This document shows, one piece after another, positions 8,175 through 16,985 of a stretch of DNA of 64,000 nt. The DNA lies in contig NZ_CAIWTY010000016.1 in assembly GCF_903915725.1 (NCBI RefSeq), positions 21,695 to 85,694 of the forward strand, written 5' to 3'. The position numbers and the translations under genes are program-made. Numbering within the stretch: the first letter of the stretch is position 1; each line of letters starts with the position of its first letter. The DNA is from an uncultured Rhodopila sp. GTDB taxonomy: Bacteria; Pseudomonadota; Alphaproteobacteria; Acetobacterales; Acetobacteraceae. The notes beneath the pieces are model-generated. The model had not been told where the DNA came from. It saw only the letters and a list, made by a program, of their open reading frames with translations, and did not search any database.

Positions 8175-10097
8175 TCAATCCTCGCCGGTTTGGCTCCCGT
8201 CGGGTGCGACGCCCTGGCTACGCTGTTCGGCCGGTCCGTCATGGGTATCAAGGTTCAGCGCGCTGTTGATCAGCGCCAGATGCGAAAACGCCTGCGGAAA
8301 GTTGCCGAGTTGGCGGCAGCCGACCGGATCATATTCTTCGGCCAGCAGGCCGATATCATTGCTTAGTGACAACAGCCGGGCGAACATCGCGCGTGCCTCC
8401 TGCATCCGCCCCTGCAAGACCAGATTGTCGACATACCAGAAGCTGCACGCCAGAAAGACGCCCTCACCGCCGGTCAGTCCGTCGGCGGTTTGGTCCGTGC
8501 GGTAGCGGCGGATCAGGCCGTTGACCATCAGGTCGCGGCCGATTGCCTCCACCGTGGAGCGGATGCGCGGATCTTCCGGCGGCAGAAACCCCACCAGCGG
8601 CAACAGCAGCAGGCTGGCGTCCAGCGAGTCGGCGCCGAAATACGTCACGAAGCTGTTGCGGCTTTCGCTGAAGCCGTGTTGGCAGACCGTCTCATGCACC
8701 CGGGTCCGCATCGCCCGCCAGCGCTCCAGCGGCGCCGGCTGGTTGAACGCTTCCGCGGCGCGGATCGAGCGGTCCACCGCCACCCACACCATCACCTTGG
8801 AGAAGGTGAAGTTCTGCGCGCCGCCGCGCACCTCCCAGATGCTTTCGTCAGGTTGCTCCCAGATTTTTTCCAGATGCAGCATGAGCGCCCGCTGCAGTTC
8901 CCAGCTTTTGGACGACGGCACCAGGCCGAGCACGGTTTCCTGATAGATCGCGTCGATCAGCTCGCCATAGACATCGAGCTGCAATTGCGTGCTGGCGGCA
9001 TTGCCGACGCGGACCGGGCTGGCGCCCTGGTAGCCCGCGAGCCACGGTACTGTCCATTCCTGGATCCAGCGCTCGCCGCCGATGCCATACAGCGTCTGCA
9101 ACTGCGACGGCGACCCGGCGACGCTGCGCCGCAGCCAGGCACCCCAGGCCTGGGCTTCTTCCCGGTAGCCGGCATGCATCAGCGCCAGCAGGGTAAACGT
9201 CGCGTCGCGCAGCCAGCAGAACCGGTAGTCCCAGTTCCGCGCCCCCCCCGGTTCTTCGGGCAGCGAGGTCGTCGGCGCCGCGACGATGCCGCCGGTCGGG
9301 TAGTAGCTCAGCGCCTTCAATGTCAGCAGCGAACGCTGCACCTCGTCTCGGTAGCGGCCGCGGTATTTGCCGCGGCCGGTCCACGAACTCCAGGCCGCGT
9401 CGGTGTCGTCCAGCGCCTCATCGGCGTTCGGCGGCACCGGCACGTCCAGATGCGACGCCGCGTGGGTCAGAACGAAGCGTTTGCGCTGCCCGGCTTCAGC
9501 CTGGAACGCGGCGACCGTGGTCATGGCCCGGCCGTGCAGCTTCACGTCGCTTTGCAGCACCACCTGGTCCGGCCCGACGATGGCACGGATGCCGCTGCCG
9601 TGGTTCAGCCGCGTCACCCAGGGCACGGCGGAACCATATTCGAAGCGCAGCGACAGGTCGAAGCGCATCTCTACCGTGCCGGTGCGGCCTTCGACGATGC
9701 GTACAACGGAGTTCTTTTCCACCGCCATGAAGTCGATCAGCGCGGCGGTGCCGCCGGCGGTCTCGAACAGGGTTTCCAGCACCATCGTGCCCGGCCAATA
9801 ACGCCGCGTGACCCGCACCGGGGTCTCGGCCGGGGCGATGCGCCAGCGGCCATTGTCCGGCGTGCCGAGCAAGGCGGCGAAGCAAGCGGGACTGTCGGAG
9901 CGCGGCCAGCACAGCCAGTCGATCGAGCCGTCCTTGCTGACCAGCGCCGCGGTATGGCAATCGCCAATCAGCGCGTAGTCCTCTATCGGCGGCGGATGGC
10001 GACCGGCGGTTGCGCCGTCCGCTCGTTCCGTATCGGCATTGTCAACGGCAGTTTTCGGGCCTGCGGGCCGGGCGGGCCTGCGACGGCCCGGCGCCAT
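8175..10097 (-). CDS. Glycoside hydrolase family 15 protein (glucoamylase/trehalase-like)
   Basis: A 640-residue GH15 enzyme. The N-terminal trehalase-like domain begins PIEDYALIGDCHTAALVSKD and continues GSIDWLCWPRSDSPACFAALL; the (alpha/alpha)6 barrel follows from about residue 250, with the signature GGARNWDYRFCWLRDATFTL. Family members hydrolyse alpha-glucosidic bonds in glucans or trehalose; the absence of a signal peptide suggests a cytoplasmic role, for example in trehalose or glycogen turnover (inference). The ATG at 10097 shares its A with the TGA stop of the upstream gene (TGATG), indicating translational coupling; the longer open frame upstream is a shadow of that gene. Confidence 0.88.
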   Translation of the reverse strand: MAPGRRRPARPAGPKTAVDNADTERADGATAGRHPPPIEDYALIGDCHTAALVSKDGSIDWLCWPRSDSPACFAALLGTPDNGRWRIAPAETPVRVTRRYWPGTMVLETLFETAGGTAALIDFMAVEKNSVVRIVEGRTGTVEMRFDLSLRFEYGSAVPWVTRLNHGSGIRAIVGPDQVVLQSDVKLHGRAMTTVAAFQAEAGQRKRFVLTHAASHLDVPVPPNADEALDDTDAAWSSWTGRGKYRGRYRDEVQRSLLTLKALSYYPTGGIVAAPTTSLPEEPGGARNWDYRFCWLRDATFTLLALMHAGYREEAQAWGAWLRRSVAGSPSQLQTLYGIGGERWIQEWTVPWLAGYQGASPVRVGNAASTQLQLDVYGELIDAIYQETVLGLVPSSKSWELQRALMLHLEKIWEQPDESIWEVRGGAQNFTFSKVMVWVAVDRSIRAAEAFNQPAPLERWRAMRTRVHETVCQHGFSESRNSFVTYFGADSLDASLLLLPLVGFLPPEDPRIRSTVEAIGRDLMVNGLIRRYRTDQTADGLTGGEGVFLACSFWYVDNLVLQGRMQEARAMFARLLSLSNDIGLLAEEYDPVGCRQLGNFPQAFSHLALINSALNLDTHDGPAEQRSQGVAPDGSQTGED

Positions 10098-10474
10098 CAG
10101 TTGGCGCGTCCCCACACCCTTTGGCCGCCATTTCCAGGGCAGTAACAGCCGGCCCCGGGCGCCACCGGCCGATCCATCGGACAGACATAGGCCCCGGCAT
10201 AGCACGTCTGGCCGGTGCCCGGCTGAGCGGCGGGGGCGGGCGCGTACGCTGGTGGAGGGGTGTAATAGACCGGCGGCGGCGGGTAGTACACGGGCGGTGG
10301 ATAGTAGTACGGCGCCGGGTAGAAGCCCGGCCCGTAGCCATAGAACGGAACGCCCACGCCGATCCCGACGAACACGCGCGCGTCGGCCGAGGAAGCGGAC
10401 AGACAAGCCGTTATGGCGCACAGGGCGACACCTGCCGCAAACCGGAGCATCCGGGAAGGGGAAAGGGAGTTCAT
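10097..10474 (-). CDS. Secreted Pro/Tyr-rich PXPV-type protein
   Basis: A 125-residue exported protein. A signal peptide at residues 1-31 (FAAGVALCAITACLSASSADA) is followed by a Gly/Tyr/Pro stretch with repeated YYPPP, VYYPPPP and VYYTPPPAY units, then a small Cys-containing C-terminal part (CYAGAYVCPMDRPVAPGAGC) with four cysteines that could pair. It resembles the PXPV-repeat outer-surface proteins common in Acetobacteraceae; function unknown. The ATG at 10474 places the signal peptide at the N-terminus. Its stop codon overlaps the start of the GH15 gene by one base. Confidence 0.75.
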   Translation of the reverse strand: MNSLSPSRMLRFAAGVALCAITACLSASSADARVFVGIGVGVPFYGYGPGFYPAPYYYPPPVYYPPPPVYYTPPPAYAPAPAAQPGTGQTCYAGAYVCPMDRPVAPGAGCYCPGNGGQRVWGRAN

Positions 10475-10606
10475 GACGCGAATTCTGCCATAAGACTGTA
10501 AGTGCATTATGTCCGGTTTCGTGGCGTGTGAATACCGCAAAAACGAAACCGTGTTCCGGGCGGAGCGGGGCGGCTTTCCTTGGTTCGCTGACGGCGAGTC
10601 CCGCCG

Positions 10607-11524
10607 TCAAGCCATCCGCAGCAAACGCCCGATCCGCACCGCCAGCCGCGCCAGCGCCGGGGTCGTCACCGGGCGCAGAAGCCGCGGATCATACCCGGCG
10701 AAGCGGCGGTCGTTCTCGCTCAGGCAGATCGCCATCAGCCCCAGCGGACTGATCTCCATGTCGCTGACCGCCTTGCTGCCGGTCAGGGTGAAATTGTTGT
10801 CCGGCGCAGGCGCACCGCCGCCCTCGAGGTCTTTCGCCAGGCCGATGCGCTCCCGCGCCAGGAAGATCCAGGTCCGCACCACCCGAAGCTCGAACCGGAT
10901 ACGCTGCCACGGCCCCAGCCGCTTGCGGTGCCAGGCGAGCCAGTTGGCGAACAGCAGGATGTGCCGCGCCTCCTCCTGGATCACCGGCTCGAACGTGTCC
11001 ACCAGCGCTTCCGGGAAGAAGCCCGACCGCCGGGCGAGTTCGAACAGCCCGAACGCGAAGAAGCTATCGATGCATTCGGAATAGCCGGTGACCAGGTAGC
11101 CCCATTCCGGGTCCGTGGGCTGCACGTCGGGCTGCTCCGGCGCCAGTTGGATAGCATAGGTGGAGACCAGATCGGACAGCACCTCCCGGTGGCGGCCTTC
11201 CTCCCAGCCGTTGCGGTCGATGGCATGCCGCCAGATCGGGTCGTCCAGCGAGCGGCTATAGGCGATCATGCGGGCGCGGGCTTTGTCCTCCGTCGTGACG
11301 GCGATGTCCCAAATCGGCAGGCTGACCAGCCGCTGCAAAGCCTCCGGCTCCAGCTTCGGCCAGTCGATCACCGACGGCTTGTACGGGTTGAACGTATCGC
11401 GGAACATCTGGCAGGCGGCGTCGCGGTGGCGGTCGGTGCCGATGGCCAGGTCGCCGGGATACGGCCAGGTCCACGTGCGCGCGTTGACGTCGGCGATGTC
11501 GATCTCGGCTTGGGTCGGGGGCAT
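10607..11524 (-). CDS. Ferritin-like diiron protein
   Basis: A 305-residue, mostly helical protein. Two E-E-x-R-H motifs are visible (EEGRH near residue 109 and EEARH near residue 185), with further acidic residues on neighbouring helices (for example ECIDSFFAFGLFE). This is the ligand pattern of a carboxylate-bridged diiron centre in the ferritin-like superfamily. It could be an oxygenase, oxidase or demethylase-type enzyme; the substrate is unknown. There is no signal peptide. The ATG at 11524 directly follows an in-frame GTG. It is divergent from recQ, with about 130 bases between the starts. Confidence 0.72.
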   Translation of the reverse strand: MPPTQAEIDIADVNARTWTWPYPGDLAIGTDRHRDAACQMFRDTFNPYKPSVIDWPKLEPEALQRLVSLPIWDIAVTTEDKARARMIAYSRSLDDPIWRHAIDRNGWEEGRHREVLSDLVSTYAIQLAPEQPDVQPTDPEWGYLVTGYSECIDSFFAFGLFELARRSGFFPEALVDTFEPVIQEEARHILLFANWLAWHRKRLGPWQRIRFELRVVRTWIFLARERIGLAKDLEGGGAPAPDNNFTLTGSKAVSDMEISPLGLMAICLSENDRRFAGYDPRLLRPVTTPALARLAVRIGRLLRMA

Positions 11525-11653
11525 CACCGCTGAATAGGGTTCGGAGCGCGAGGGTTCAAGTGCGCATCAGCGTTGGCGAAAGCCGCTCCGCCCGGGGTAT
11601 AGTTCGCTCTGCCACGGCGAATCGGCCGCTTGGATGGGAGTTTCCCGCGCCGG

Positions 11654-13534
11654 ATGTTCGCTGACACCATGCACGACGCCCTTGGGCTCAACGACCCCGC
11701 CGAGGTGCTGCGCCGGGTTTTCGGCTTCCCCGGCTTTCGCGGCCAGCAGGAGCCGGCGGTGCATCACGTCGTGGCCGGTGGCGACGCGCTTGTGCTGATG
11801 CCGACGGGCGGCGGGAAGAGCATCTGCTACCAGGTGCCGGCGCTGTGCCGCCCCGGCACCGCGGTAATCGTGTCCCCTTTGATCGCCCTGATGGACGACC
11901 AGGTCGCCGCGCTCCGTCAGGTCGGCGTCAACGCCGGCGCGCTGCATTCCGAAGTCCATCCGGACGAGGCCCGGCTGATCAGCCGGGACCTGTTCGAGGG
12001 GCAGCTCGACCTGCTGTACGTCTCGCCCGAGCGGCTGCTGGGCTATGGCACGCCGGAACGCCTGGCGCATGTGCGGCTGGCGCTGGTGGCCGTCGATGAA
12101 GCGCATTGCGTCTCGCAATGGGGCCACGAGTTCCGTCCTGAATTCCGGGAGTTGTCGCGGCTGGCGGACCTGTTCCCCGGCGTGCCGCGCATCGCGCTGA
12201 CCGCGACGGCGGACCCGCGCACGCAGCAGGACATCCTGGCGGCGCTGCGGATGGAGGGGGCGAAGGTGTTCGTCTCCAGTTTCCACCGCCCTAACCTGCG
12301 GCTGTCGGCGGAGCCGAAAGTCGGCGAGACGGCGCAGTTGCTGGATTTCCTCAAGGTGCATAAGGGTGCCTGCGGCATCGTCTATTGCGGCAGCCGCGCC
12401 AAGACCGAGCGGGTGGCGGCGAAACTGTGCGAAAAAGGCTTCCAGGCGCTGCCGTTCCATGCCGGCCTGGACCCGGAGCTGAAGCGGGACTCGCTGATGC
12501 GGTTCCGCTCCGGCGAGCCGGTCGTCATGGTCGCCACCATCGCTTTCGGCATGGGCATCGATCGCCCGGACGTGCGCTTCGTCGTCCACCTCGACATGCC
12601 CGACAGCCCGGAAGCCTATTACCAGCAGATCGGCCGGGCCGGGCGCGACGGCGATCCGTCCGATACGCTGCTACTGTATGGCGGCCAGGACGTCGCCCAG
12701 GCGCGGCACTGGCTGGCGCAGTCTTCCGCGCCCGAGGCCCGCAAGCGGGTGATGCGGACGAAGCTGGAAGAAATGGTCGCGCTGACCGAGGCGGTGACCT
12801 GCCGCACCAAGTCGCTGCTGACCTGCTTCGGCGAGACCCTGCCCTGCGACTGCGGCCACTGCGACAATTGCGAGGCGCCGCCGGTGACGGTGGACGCCTC
12901 GACCGAGGCGCAGATGGTGCTGTCAGCGGTGTATCGGACCAACCAGATCTTCGGCGCCGCGCACATCGTCGCGGTGCTGCGCGGCGAGCGGACCGAGGGC
13001 GTCGTGAAGCACGCCCATGATCGGCTGCGCACCTTCGGAGTAGGCGCGGCGCATGCCGGCACCTACTGGCGCGGGCTGATCCGCCAGTTGATCGCGCTGC
13101 GGGCGCTGGACGTGGACACCGAGGGCCATGGCGGGCTGTACCTGGTGGAAGAGGAGGCCCGGCCGATCCTGCGCGGCGAGGTAAAGGTCGTGCTGCGGCA
13201 GGATCGCCCGGCGGTGGTTCGGGTGGCACGGCCCGCGCGCGGCGTTGCTCCGGCGGCTGTCCCGGTGCCCGCTGCGGCGGCTCCGGGTCAGGCGGAGACG
13301 CTGTACGAGGCACTGCGGCTGTGGCGGCTGGCGGAGGCGAAGGGGCAGGGGATTCCGCCCTACGTCATTTTCCACGACTCGGTGCTGCGGGATATCGCAG
13401 CGATGCGGCCGGCGAGTTTGGATGAACTGGCCAGCATCAAGGGCGTCGGGGCGTCCAAGCTGGAGCGGTATGGGCAGCTTGTGTTGGGTGTGTTGGCGGC
13501 CCGGGTGCCGGAGGGGTTGGCGAAGCGGGGGTAG
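11654..13534 (+). CDS. recQ: ATP-dependent DNA helicase RecQ
   Basis: A 626-residue superfamily 2 DNA helicase that unwinds recombination and replication intermediates 3' to 5'. Motif I ([12 protein letters not shown]), the DEAH box ([16 protein letters not shown]), motif III (ALTATADP) and motif VI ([10 protein letters not shown]) are all present. They are followed by the RecQ-C-terminal zinc site ([10 protein letters not shown] followed by CDCGHCDNC), a winged helix, and a C-terminal HRDC domain (about residues 540-610). Full family length. Start candidates are TTG 11630, ATG 11654 and ATG 11669; none has an ideal ribosome binding site, and 11654 was chosen. Confidence 0.95.
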   Translation: MFADTMHDALGLNDPAEVLRRVFGFPGFRGQQEPAVHHVVAGGDALVLMPTGGGKSICYQVPALCRPGTAVIVSPLIALMDDQVAALRQVGVNAGALHSEVHPDEARLISRDLFEGQLDLLYVSPERLLGYGTPERLAHVRLALVAVDEAHCVSQWGHEFRPEFRELSRLADLFPGVPRIALTATADPRTQQDILAALRMEGAKVFVSSFHRPNLRLSAEPKVGETAQLLDFLKVHKGACGIVYCGSRAKTERVAAKLCEKGFQALPFHAGLDPELKRDSLMRFRSGEPVVMVATIAFGMGIDRPDVRFVVHLDMPDSPEAYYQQIGRAGRDGDPSDTLLLYGGQDVAQARHWLAQSSAPEARKRVMRTKLEEMVALTEAVTCRTKSLLTCFGETLPCDCGHCDNCEAPPVTVDASTEAQMVLSAVYRTNQIFGAAHIVAVLRGERTEGVVKHAHDRLRTFGVGAAHAGTYWRGLIRQLIALRALDVDTEGHGGLYLVEEEARPILRGEVKVVLRQDRPAVVRVARPARGVAPAAVPVPAAAAPGQAETLYEALRLWRLAEAKGQGIPPYVIFHDSVLRDIAAMRPASLDELASIKGVGASKLERYGQLVLGVLAARVPEGLAKRG

Positions 13535-13585
13535 TGCTGATCGAGCCGCCGTATGAATTGTGACCGGCGGCTTGCCGCGAAAAGA

Positions 13586-13614
13586 TTGCACCGCGAGGTG
13601 GTTTGGTCTAGCTT
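13586..13614 (+). promoter_or_regulatory. Candidate promoter of a small RNA
   Basis: TTGCAC at 13586-13591, a 17-base spacer and TAGCTT at 13609-13614. It begins about 50 bases after the recQ stop and points toward the intrinsic terminator at 13734-13758, with no convincing ORF between. Transcription would start near 13621. Confidence 0.45.
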
Positions 13615-13620
13615 TGGTGT

Positions 13621-13758
13621 GTCGGAATGACTGACCGGATGAGACTGAGCATTCCCTGGCGGATCGGTTGATCCGTGTTCGCGCAAGGCGGACCGAGGCG
13701 CAAGCCGAAGCGGTGTCCGGATCAAGACTACGGAAAGGGCGCTTCGAGCGCCCTTTTT
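13621..13758 (+). ncRNA. Candidate small RNA of about 138 nt
   Basis: The intergenic span between recQ and the convergent gene at 13764 has a promoter-like sequence at its left end and a textbook intrinsic terminator at its right end. The interior holds GGAATG/CATTCC arms (about 13624-13629 pairing with 13650s), a compact GGATC-GGTT-GATCC hairpin near 13661-13674, and GC-rich segments able to pair further. No ORF with a ribosome binding site was found, and it matches no RNA family I can name (the SRP RNA signature is absent). It may instead be the recQ 3' end or a 3'-derived RNA. Confidence 0.42.
13734..13758 (+). terminator. Rho-independent terminator
   Basis: A perfect 9-bp stem AAAGGGCGC / GCGCCCTTT closing a TTCGA loop, followed by a run of T. 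It ends recQ and/or the candidate small RNA. It lies six bases outside the 3' end of the convergent gene at 13764 and could terminate that transcript too, because the A tract on the left gives a T tract on the opposite strand. Confidence 0.85.
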
Positions 13759-13763
13759 GCTGT

Positions 13764-14312
13764 TCAACGGCGCGTGGCGATTGGCTCGCCCTTATAGACC
13801 TTCCCGCAGAGCACGACGAAGCCCATCGATCCCCGCACCGCGGGCGTCCGGAGCATGGCGCCTTGCGGGTAGGCGCTTTCCACCACGAGGTTCAGGTCCT
13901 GCAAATGGCGCAGTTCCGGTGCGGCGCGGCGCAGTTCGAAGAAGATGTGATACTTGCCCGCCGGATCATCCACGGTTACCGAGTGCAGCCAGTTCCGCTC
14001 CTCGGCCGTTTGCATCACGGTCGCCTTCGGGTGATTCAGCGCGAGAATCAGCGCCGGCAGACGCTCCGACAGGTAGTAGCGGATGGGACAGAATGTCCTA
14101 GGCCTGCCGCCGGAATCGCGGATGACCGGCTCGCCGGCGGGATGGATATCGGCGTCGTATTTCGTCGTAAAACAATGCGTTGTGAAGCGGATATGGACTT
14201 GCAGGTCTTTTCCGGCGTTGCGGCAGCCGACCGCCATGCGGAACGGTTCCAGGTGGGGGAAGGTGTAGGTCCGGTCCCCGATGGCCAGGGGCGGGTGGTA
14301 CGGCTTGGACAT
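13764..14312 (-). CDS. Hypothetical protein
   Basis: A 182-residue soluble protein with no signal peptide. Visible features are an early FPHLEPFRMAVGCRNAGK segment, a CFTTKYDADIHPAG block and several aromatic/His residues, suggesting a compact alpha/beta fold. It resembles uncharacterised alphaproteobacterial proteins, but I cannot assign a domain. It is convergent with recQ and shares the bidirectional-looking terminator at 13734-13758. The start was chosen as the first ATG of the frame. Confidence 0.6.
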   Translation of the reverse strand: MSKPYHPPLAIGDRTYTFPHLEPFRMAVGCRNAGKDLQVHIRFTTHCFTTKYDADIHPAGEPVIRDSGGRPRTFCPIRYYLSERLPALILALNHPKATVMQTAEERNWLHSVTVDDPAGKYHIFFELRRAAPELRHLQDLNLVVESAYPQGAMLRTPAVRGSMGFVVLCGKVYKGEPIATRR

Positions 14313-14416
14313 CGGGACAGTCGGTCATCCGGCGAGAGCGATGCGCTGGGGGCTTGCGCCCGGCCGACTGTAGGAGACATTTTCTTAACAATTGGATAAC
14401 GGCCGCTATAGCTTTA

Positions 14417-15289
14417 TCAATCAGGCTTCCGCGCCGATGCCAGCACGTAGTCGAACGCGCCATAGACCGTGTCCCAGTCGAAGCGCATCAGCAACCGGTA
14501 GGGTACGCGGCCGGCCAAAGGCAGCCTGCCCAGCAACGCCGGATCTTCCCGCAGCGCGGCGTGCCACCCCGGAAACACCTGGTCGCGGATCGAGGTCACC
14601 TCGACATCGCCAAACCCGGCCGCCCATAGCTTCGCCGCATATTCGTCGCGACGGTCCGCATTGGCCGGCGGGATCGAGAACAGCTCGGCGAAGCGGGCCC
14701 AGTTGAAGCCTTGCAGCGGGCGGCGCAGAGGGTTCCGCTCCGGCGCCGCGCGAATCACATCGGCCAGCACCAGCCGGCCGCCGGGACGCAGCACGCGGAA
14801 CGCCTCGGCGAAGAAGCGCTCCCGCGTTTCGAAATGGAAGGCGCATTCCACCGCCGTGACCACGTCGCACGATGCGTCCGGCAACTGCATCTCCGTCGCG
14901 GAGCCCTCGCGCAGATCGACCCGGTCCGCCAGGCCCAGCCGGCGGATACGCTCGCGGCCGATACGCACCTGCGAGGGCGTGACGTTCAGGCCGATGATCC
15001 GGCGTGGGCCGAACCGCCGCGTCCAAAGGATGTCCTGGTCCGCGAAGCCGAAGCCGGCATCGACGACCTCATCCTCCGGCCCCATCGCCGCCGTCTCGGC
15101 CACCAGAGCGGCCAGCGCCTCGCACGCCTCATCGATCGTCGTGGCGGTCTTCCAATAGCCGAGGTTCAGATAGAAACCGCGCGCCGTGAACGCCCGTGTC
15201 GACAGCCAGTCATACAGTTCCCCCGGGGTTGCCGGCCGCGCTCGCCGCACCACGTCCACCGCCTTGCGCATAACCCCGACCGCCGTCAT
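14417..15289 (-). CDS. SAM-dependent class I methyltransferase
   Basis: A 290-residue methyltransferase. Motif I is VVDAGFGFADQD (about residues 75-86), motif II is a GLNV segment, and LPDASCDVVTAVECAFHF and VLRPGGRLVLADVI are the post-motif signatures of the UbiE/sterol/mycolic-type small-molecule group. The N-terminal YDWLSTRAFTARGFYLNLGYW segment resembles methyltransferases acting on lipids, fatty acids or polyketide-like acceptors. The acceptor is not identifiable, and no biosynthetic cluster is beside it. Confidence 0.82.
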   Translation of the reverse strand: MTAVGVMRKAVDVVRRARPATPGELYDWLSTRAFTARGFYLNLGYWKTATTIDEACEALAALVAETAAMGPEDEVVDAGFGFADQDILWTRRFGPRRIIGLNVTPSQVRIGRERIRRLGLADRVDLREGSATEMQLPDASCDVVTAVECAFHFETRERFFAEAFRVLRPGGRLVLADVIRAAPERNPLRRPLQGFNWARFAELFSIPPANADRRDEYAAKLWAAGFGDVEVTSIRDQVFPGWHAALREDPALLGRLPLAGRVPYRLLMRFDWDTVYGAFDYVLASARKPD

Positions 15290-15531
15290 CCGACTCTCTC
15301 CTCACTGTCCGGGCGGACCATGGCACGTCCGGCCGCCGGTGGCGAAATTGGCATGGGTGGATGAGGCGCTGGCCGATGCATGGCGTTGTGCCGGAGGGTG
15401 GGGTCGGACCGTTCGAGTTCGGACGGCCGGGCCGTCAACCTGCTCGAGCCGTTCGCGAGTCGATGGCGCGGATATCCGGCCGATCGTTTGATGCCATTGA
15501 GTTTCGTTCACAAACGATTACAATCGTCCGC

Positions 15532-16661
15532 ATGGCGGTCTCCAGCAACTTCGACTTTCTGGCCGTGCAGGACGAGCGCCTTTGTCGCCTTGGTGCGCTG
15601 GCGGAGCGTTATTTCTTCGATGATGCGCCCGCCGCCCTTATCAAGCTGCGCCAGCTCGCCGAGTTTATCGCCAAGGATGTTGCCGCCCGCCACGCGCTGT
15701 TGCCGAAAAATGCAGTAACTTTCGATGACATCCTGCGAACGCTGAAACTGAAGTCGCTTCTTCCGCGCGAAGTGGCCGATCTCTTTTTTCATCTGAAGCG
15801 CGTTGGAAACGCGGCTGTCCACGAGGGATCGGGAACCGCCGGCGAAGCATTGGAAGCCCTCAAGATCGCCCGAACGGCGGCGGTTTGGTTTCATCGCAGT
15901 TATGGCAACGCCCCGGAGTTCAAGCCCGGCCCGTTTGTCCCTCCGGCCTCGCCCGTCGACGCAACGATAGCGTTGGTCGCCGAACTCGACCAACTCCGGG
16001 CTCGCGTTCGCGCCAGCGCGGATAGCGAAGCAAAGACCCGGCTCGCACATCAGGAAGCCGTGGCCGCACGCCTCAAGTCCATCGCCGAGGCCGAAGCCCG
16101 GGAAACGGAACGCCAGTTCTGGGAGCGCTACGCCGCCGAGACGGAAACCGGTCTGCGCGAAACCGAGGCCGCGCTAAGGGCTGCCCAGGCCTCCGCCGTC
16201 GCCGCTCCGGCGCAGCAACTCGATCAACTCGCGCAGTTTGCCACGAGGCAGGCGGACAAGGTCGACCTGGACGAGCCAACCACCCGCGTCCTCATAGACA
16301 GTCAACTCCGATCGGCCGGGTGGATTGTGGATAGCGTGAAACTCCGGCATTCGGCGGGGGTTCGGCCCCAACCCGGGCAGGCCATTGCCATCGCCGAGTG
16401 GCCCACCGACAGCGGCCCGGTGGATTATGCCTTCTTCATCGAGGGACGATGCGTGGCTGTCGCCGCCTCGAAGCCGAAGCCAACCGCGCTCGTGCCCTAC
16501 TCGACCGGCTGGAATCCGCCATCCTCGCCAAAGCGTTCCGTGGCGAACTGGTCCCGCAAGACCCCAACGACGAACCGGCCAGCATGTTGCTTGAACGCAT
16601 CCGCGCCCAACGCGCAGCGGCACCGAAACCGCAGCGTGCGTCAAGGGCGAGGGCGCTTTGA
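15532..16661 (+). pseudogene. Type I restriction remnant: hsdR 5' part fused out of frame to hsdS 3' part
   Basis: The first ~309 codons from ATG 15532 encode the N-terminus of a type I restriction R subunit: a DUF4145-like helical domain (LAERYFFDDAPAALIKLRQL), a long coiled coil, then the HsdR nuclease domain (DEPTTRVLIDSQLRSAGW to GPVDYAFFIEG). At about 16460-16466, inside the PD-ExK catalytic motif, the sequence switches to the C-terminus of a specificity subunit, read in another frame: RRLEAEANRARALLDRLE, then AILAKAFRGELVPQDPNDEP, ending at 16661. All of hsdM, the helicase part of hsdR and the target-recognition domains of hsdS are missing. The HsdR frame itself runs on as nonsense to 16839. 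Neither activity can survive. Confidence 0.82.
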
Positions 16662-16710
16662 CTATGCCGCCCGCCGGCCTGAGGAAAAGCCCGGCACCCC
16701 AGCCGCAAAC

Positions 16711-16793
16711 CCGCGCCTCGAGGTAAAGCGTTTCGCAAAATGGCCCGTGACGGTGCAAGGTCGATCTGGGTTCATCTGCGTTCATCCGCGGTT
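16711..16793 (+). repeat. 3' end fragment of a second GxxExxY unit
   Basis: The stretch encodes NPRLEVKRFAKW, the usual C-terminus of GxxExxY proteins, followed by CGTGACGGTGCAAGGTCGAT and a terminal repeat ATCTGCGTTCATCCGCGGTT (16774-16793). The same order recurs at 17350-17421 after the interrupted GxxExxY gene. This appears to be the right end of a second, otherwise deleted copy lying directly behind the hsdS remnant. Confidence 0.65.
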
Positions 16794-16985
16794 CAATTTC
16801 CATCGTCCTACGGCACGATACGCCGATTGGTCCAAGTAGGCGGAAACCGGACCAATAGGTTGGATTGCATCTCAAACAACGACCGGCAACCAGAATAGTG
16901 ATTGGACAGTTTATTAAGGTGTCGCCATTAATCATGGAACCGCGATCGTCGCCATCGTTTGTTTTGAAGACACTCAACAAATATT

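Noticed and set aside
8490..10145. A 551-codon rightward frame opposite the GH15 gene
   Set aside because: Gln/His/Arg-rich shadow with no domain; the GH15 signatures on the other strand are unambiguous.
13621..13758. The recQ-downstream RNA considered as SRP RNA or tmRNA
   Set aside because: The conserved SRP asymmetric-loop sequence (GGTCCGGAAGGAAGCAG type) and a tRNA-like tmRNA end are both absent.
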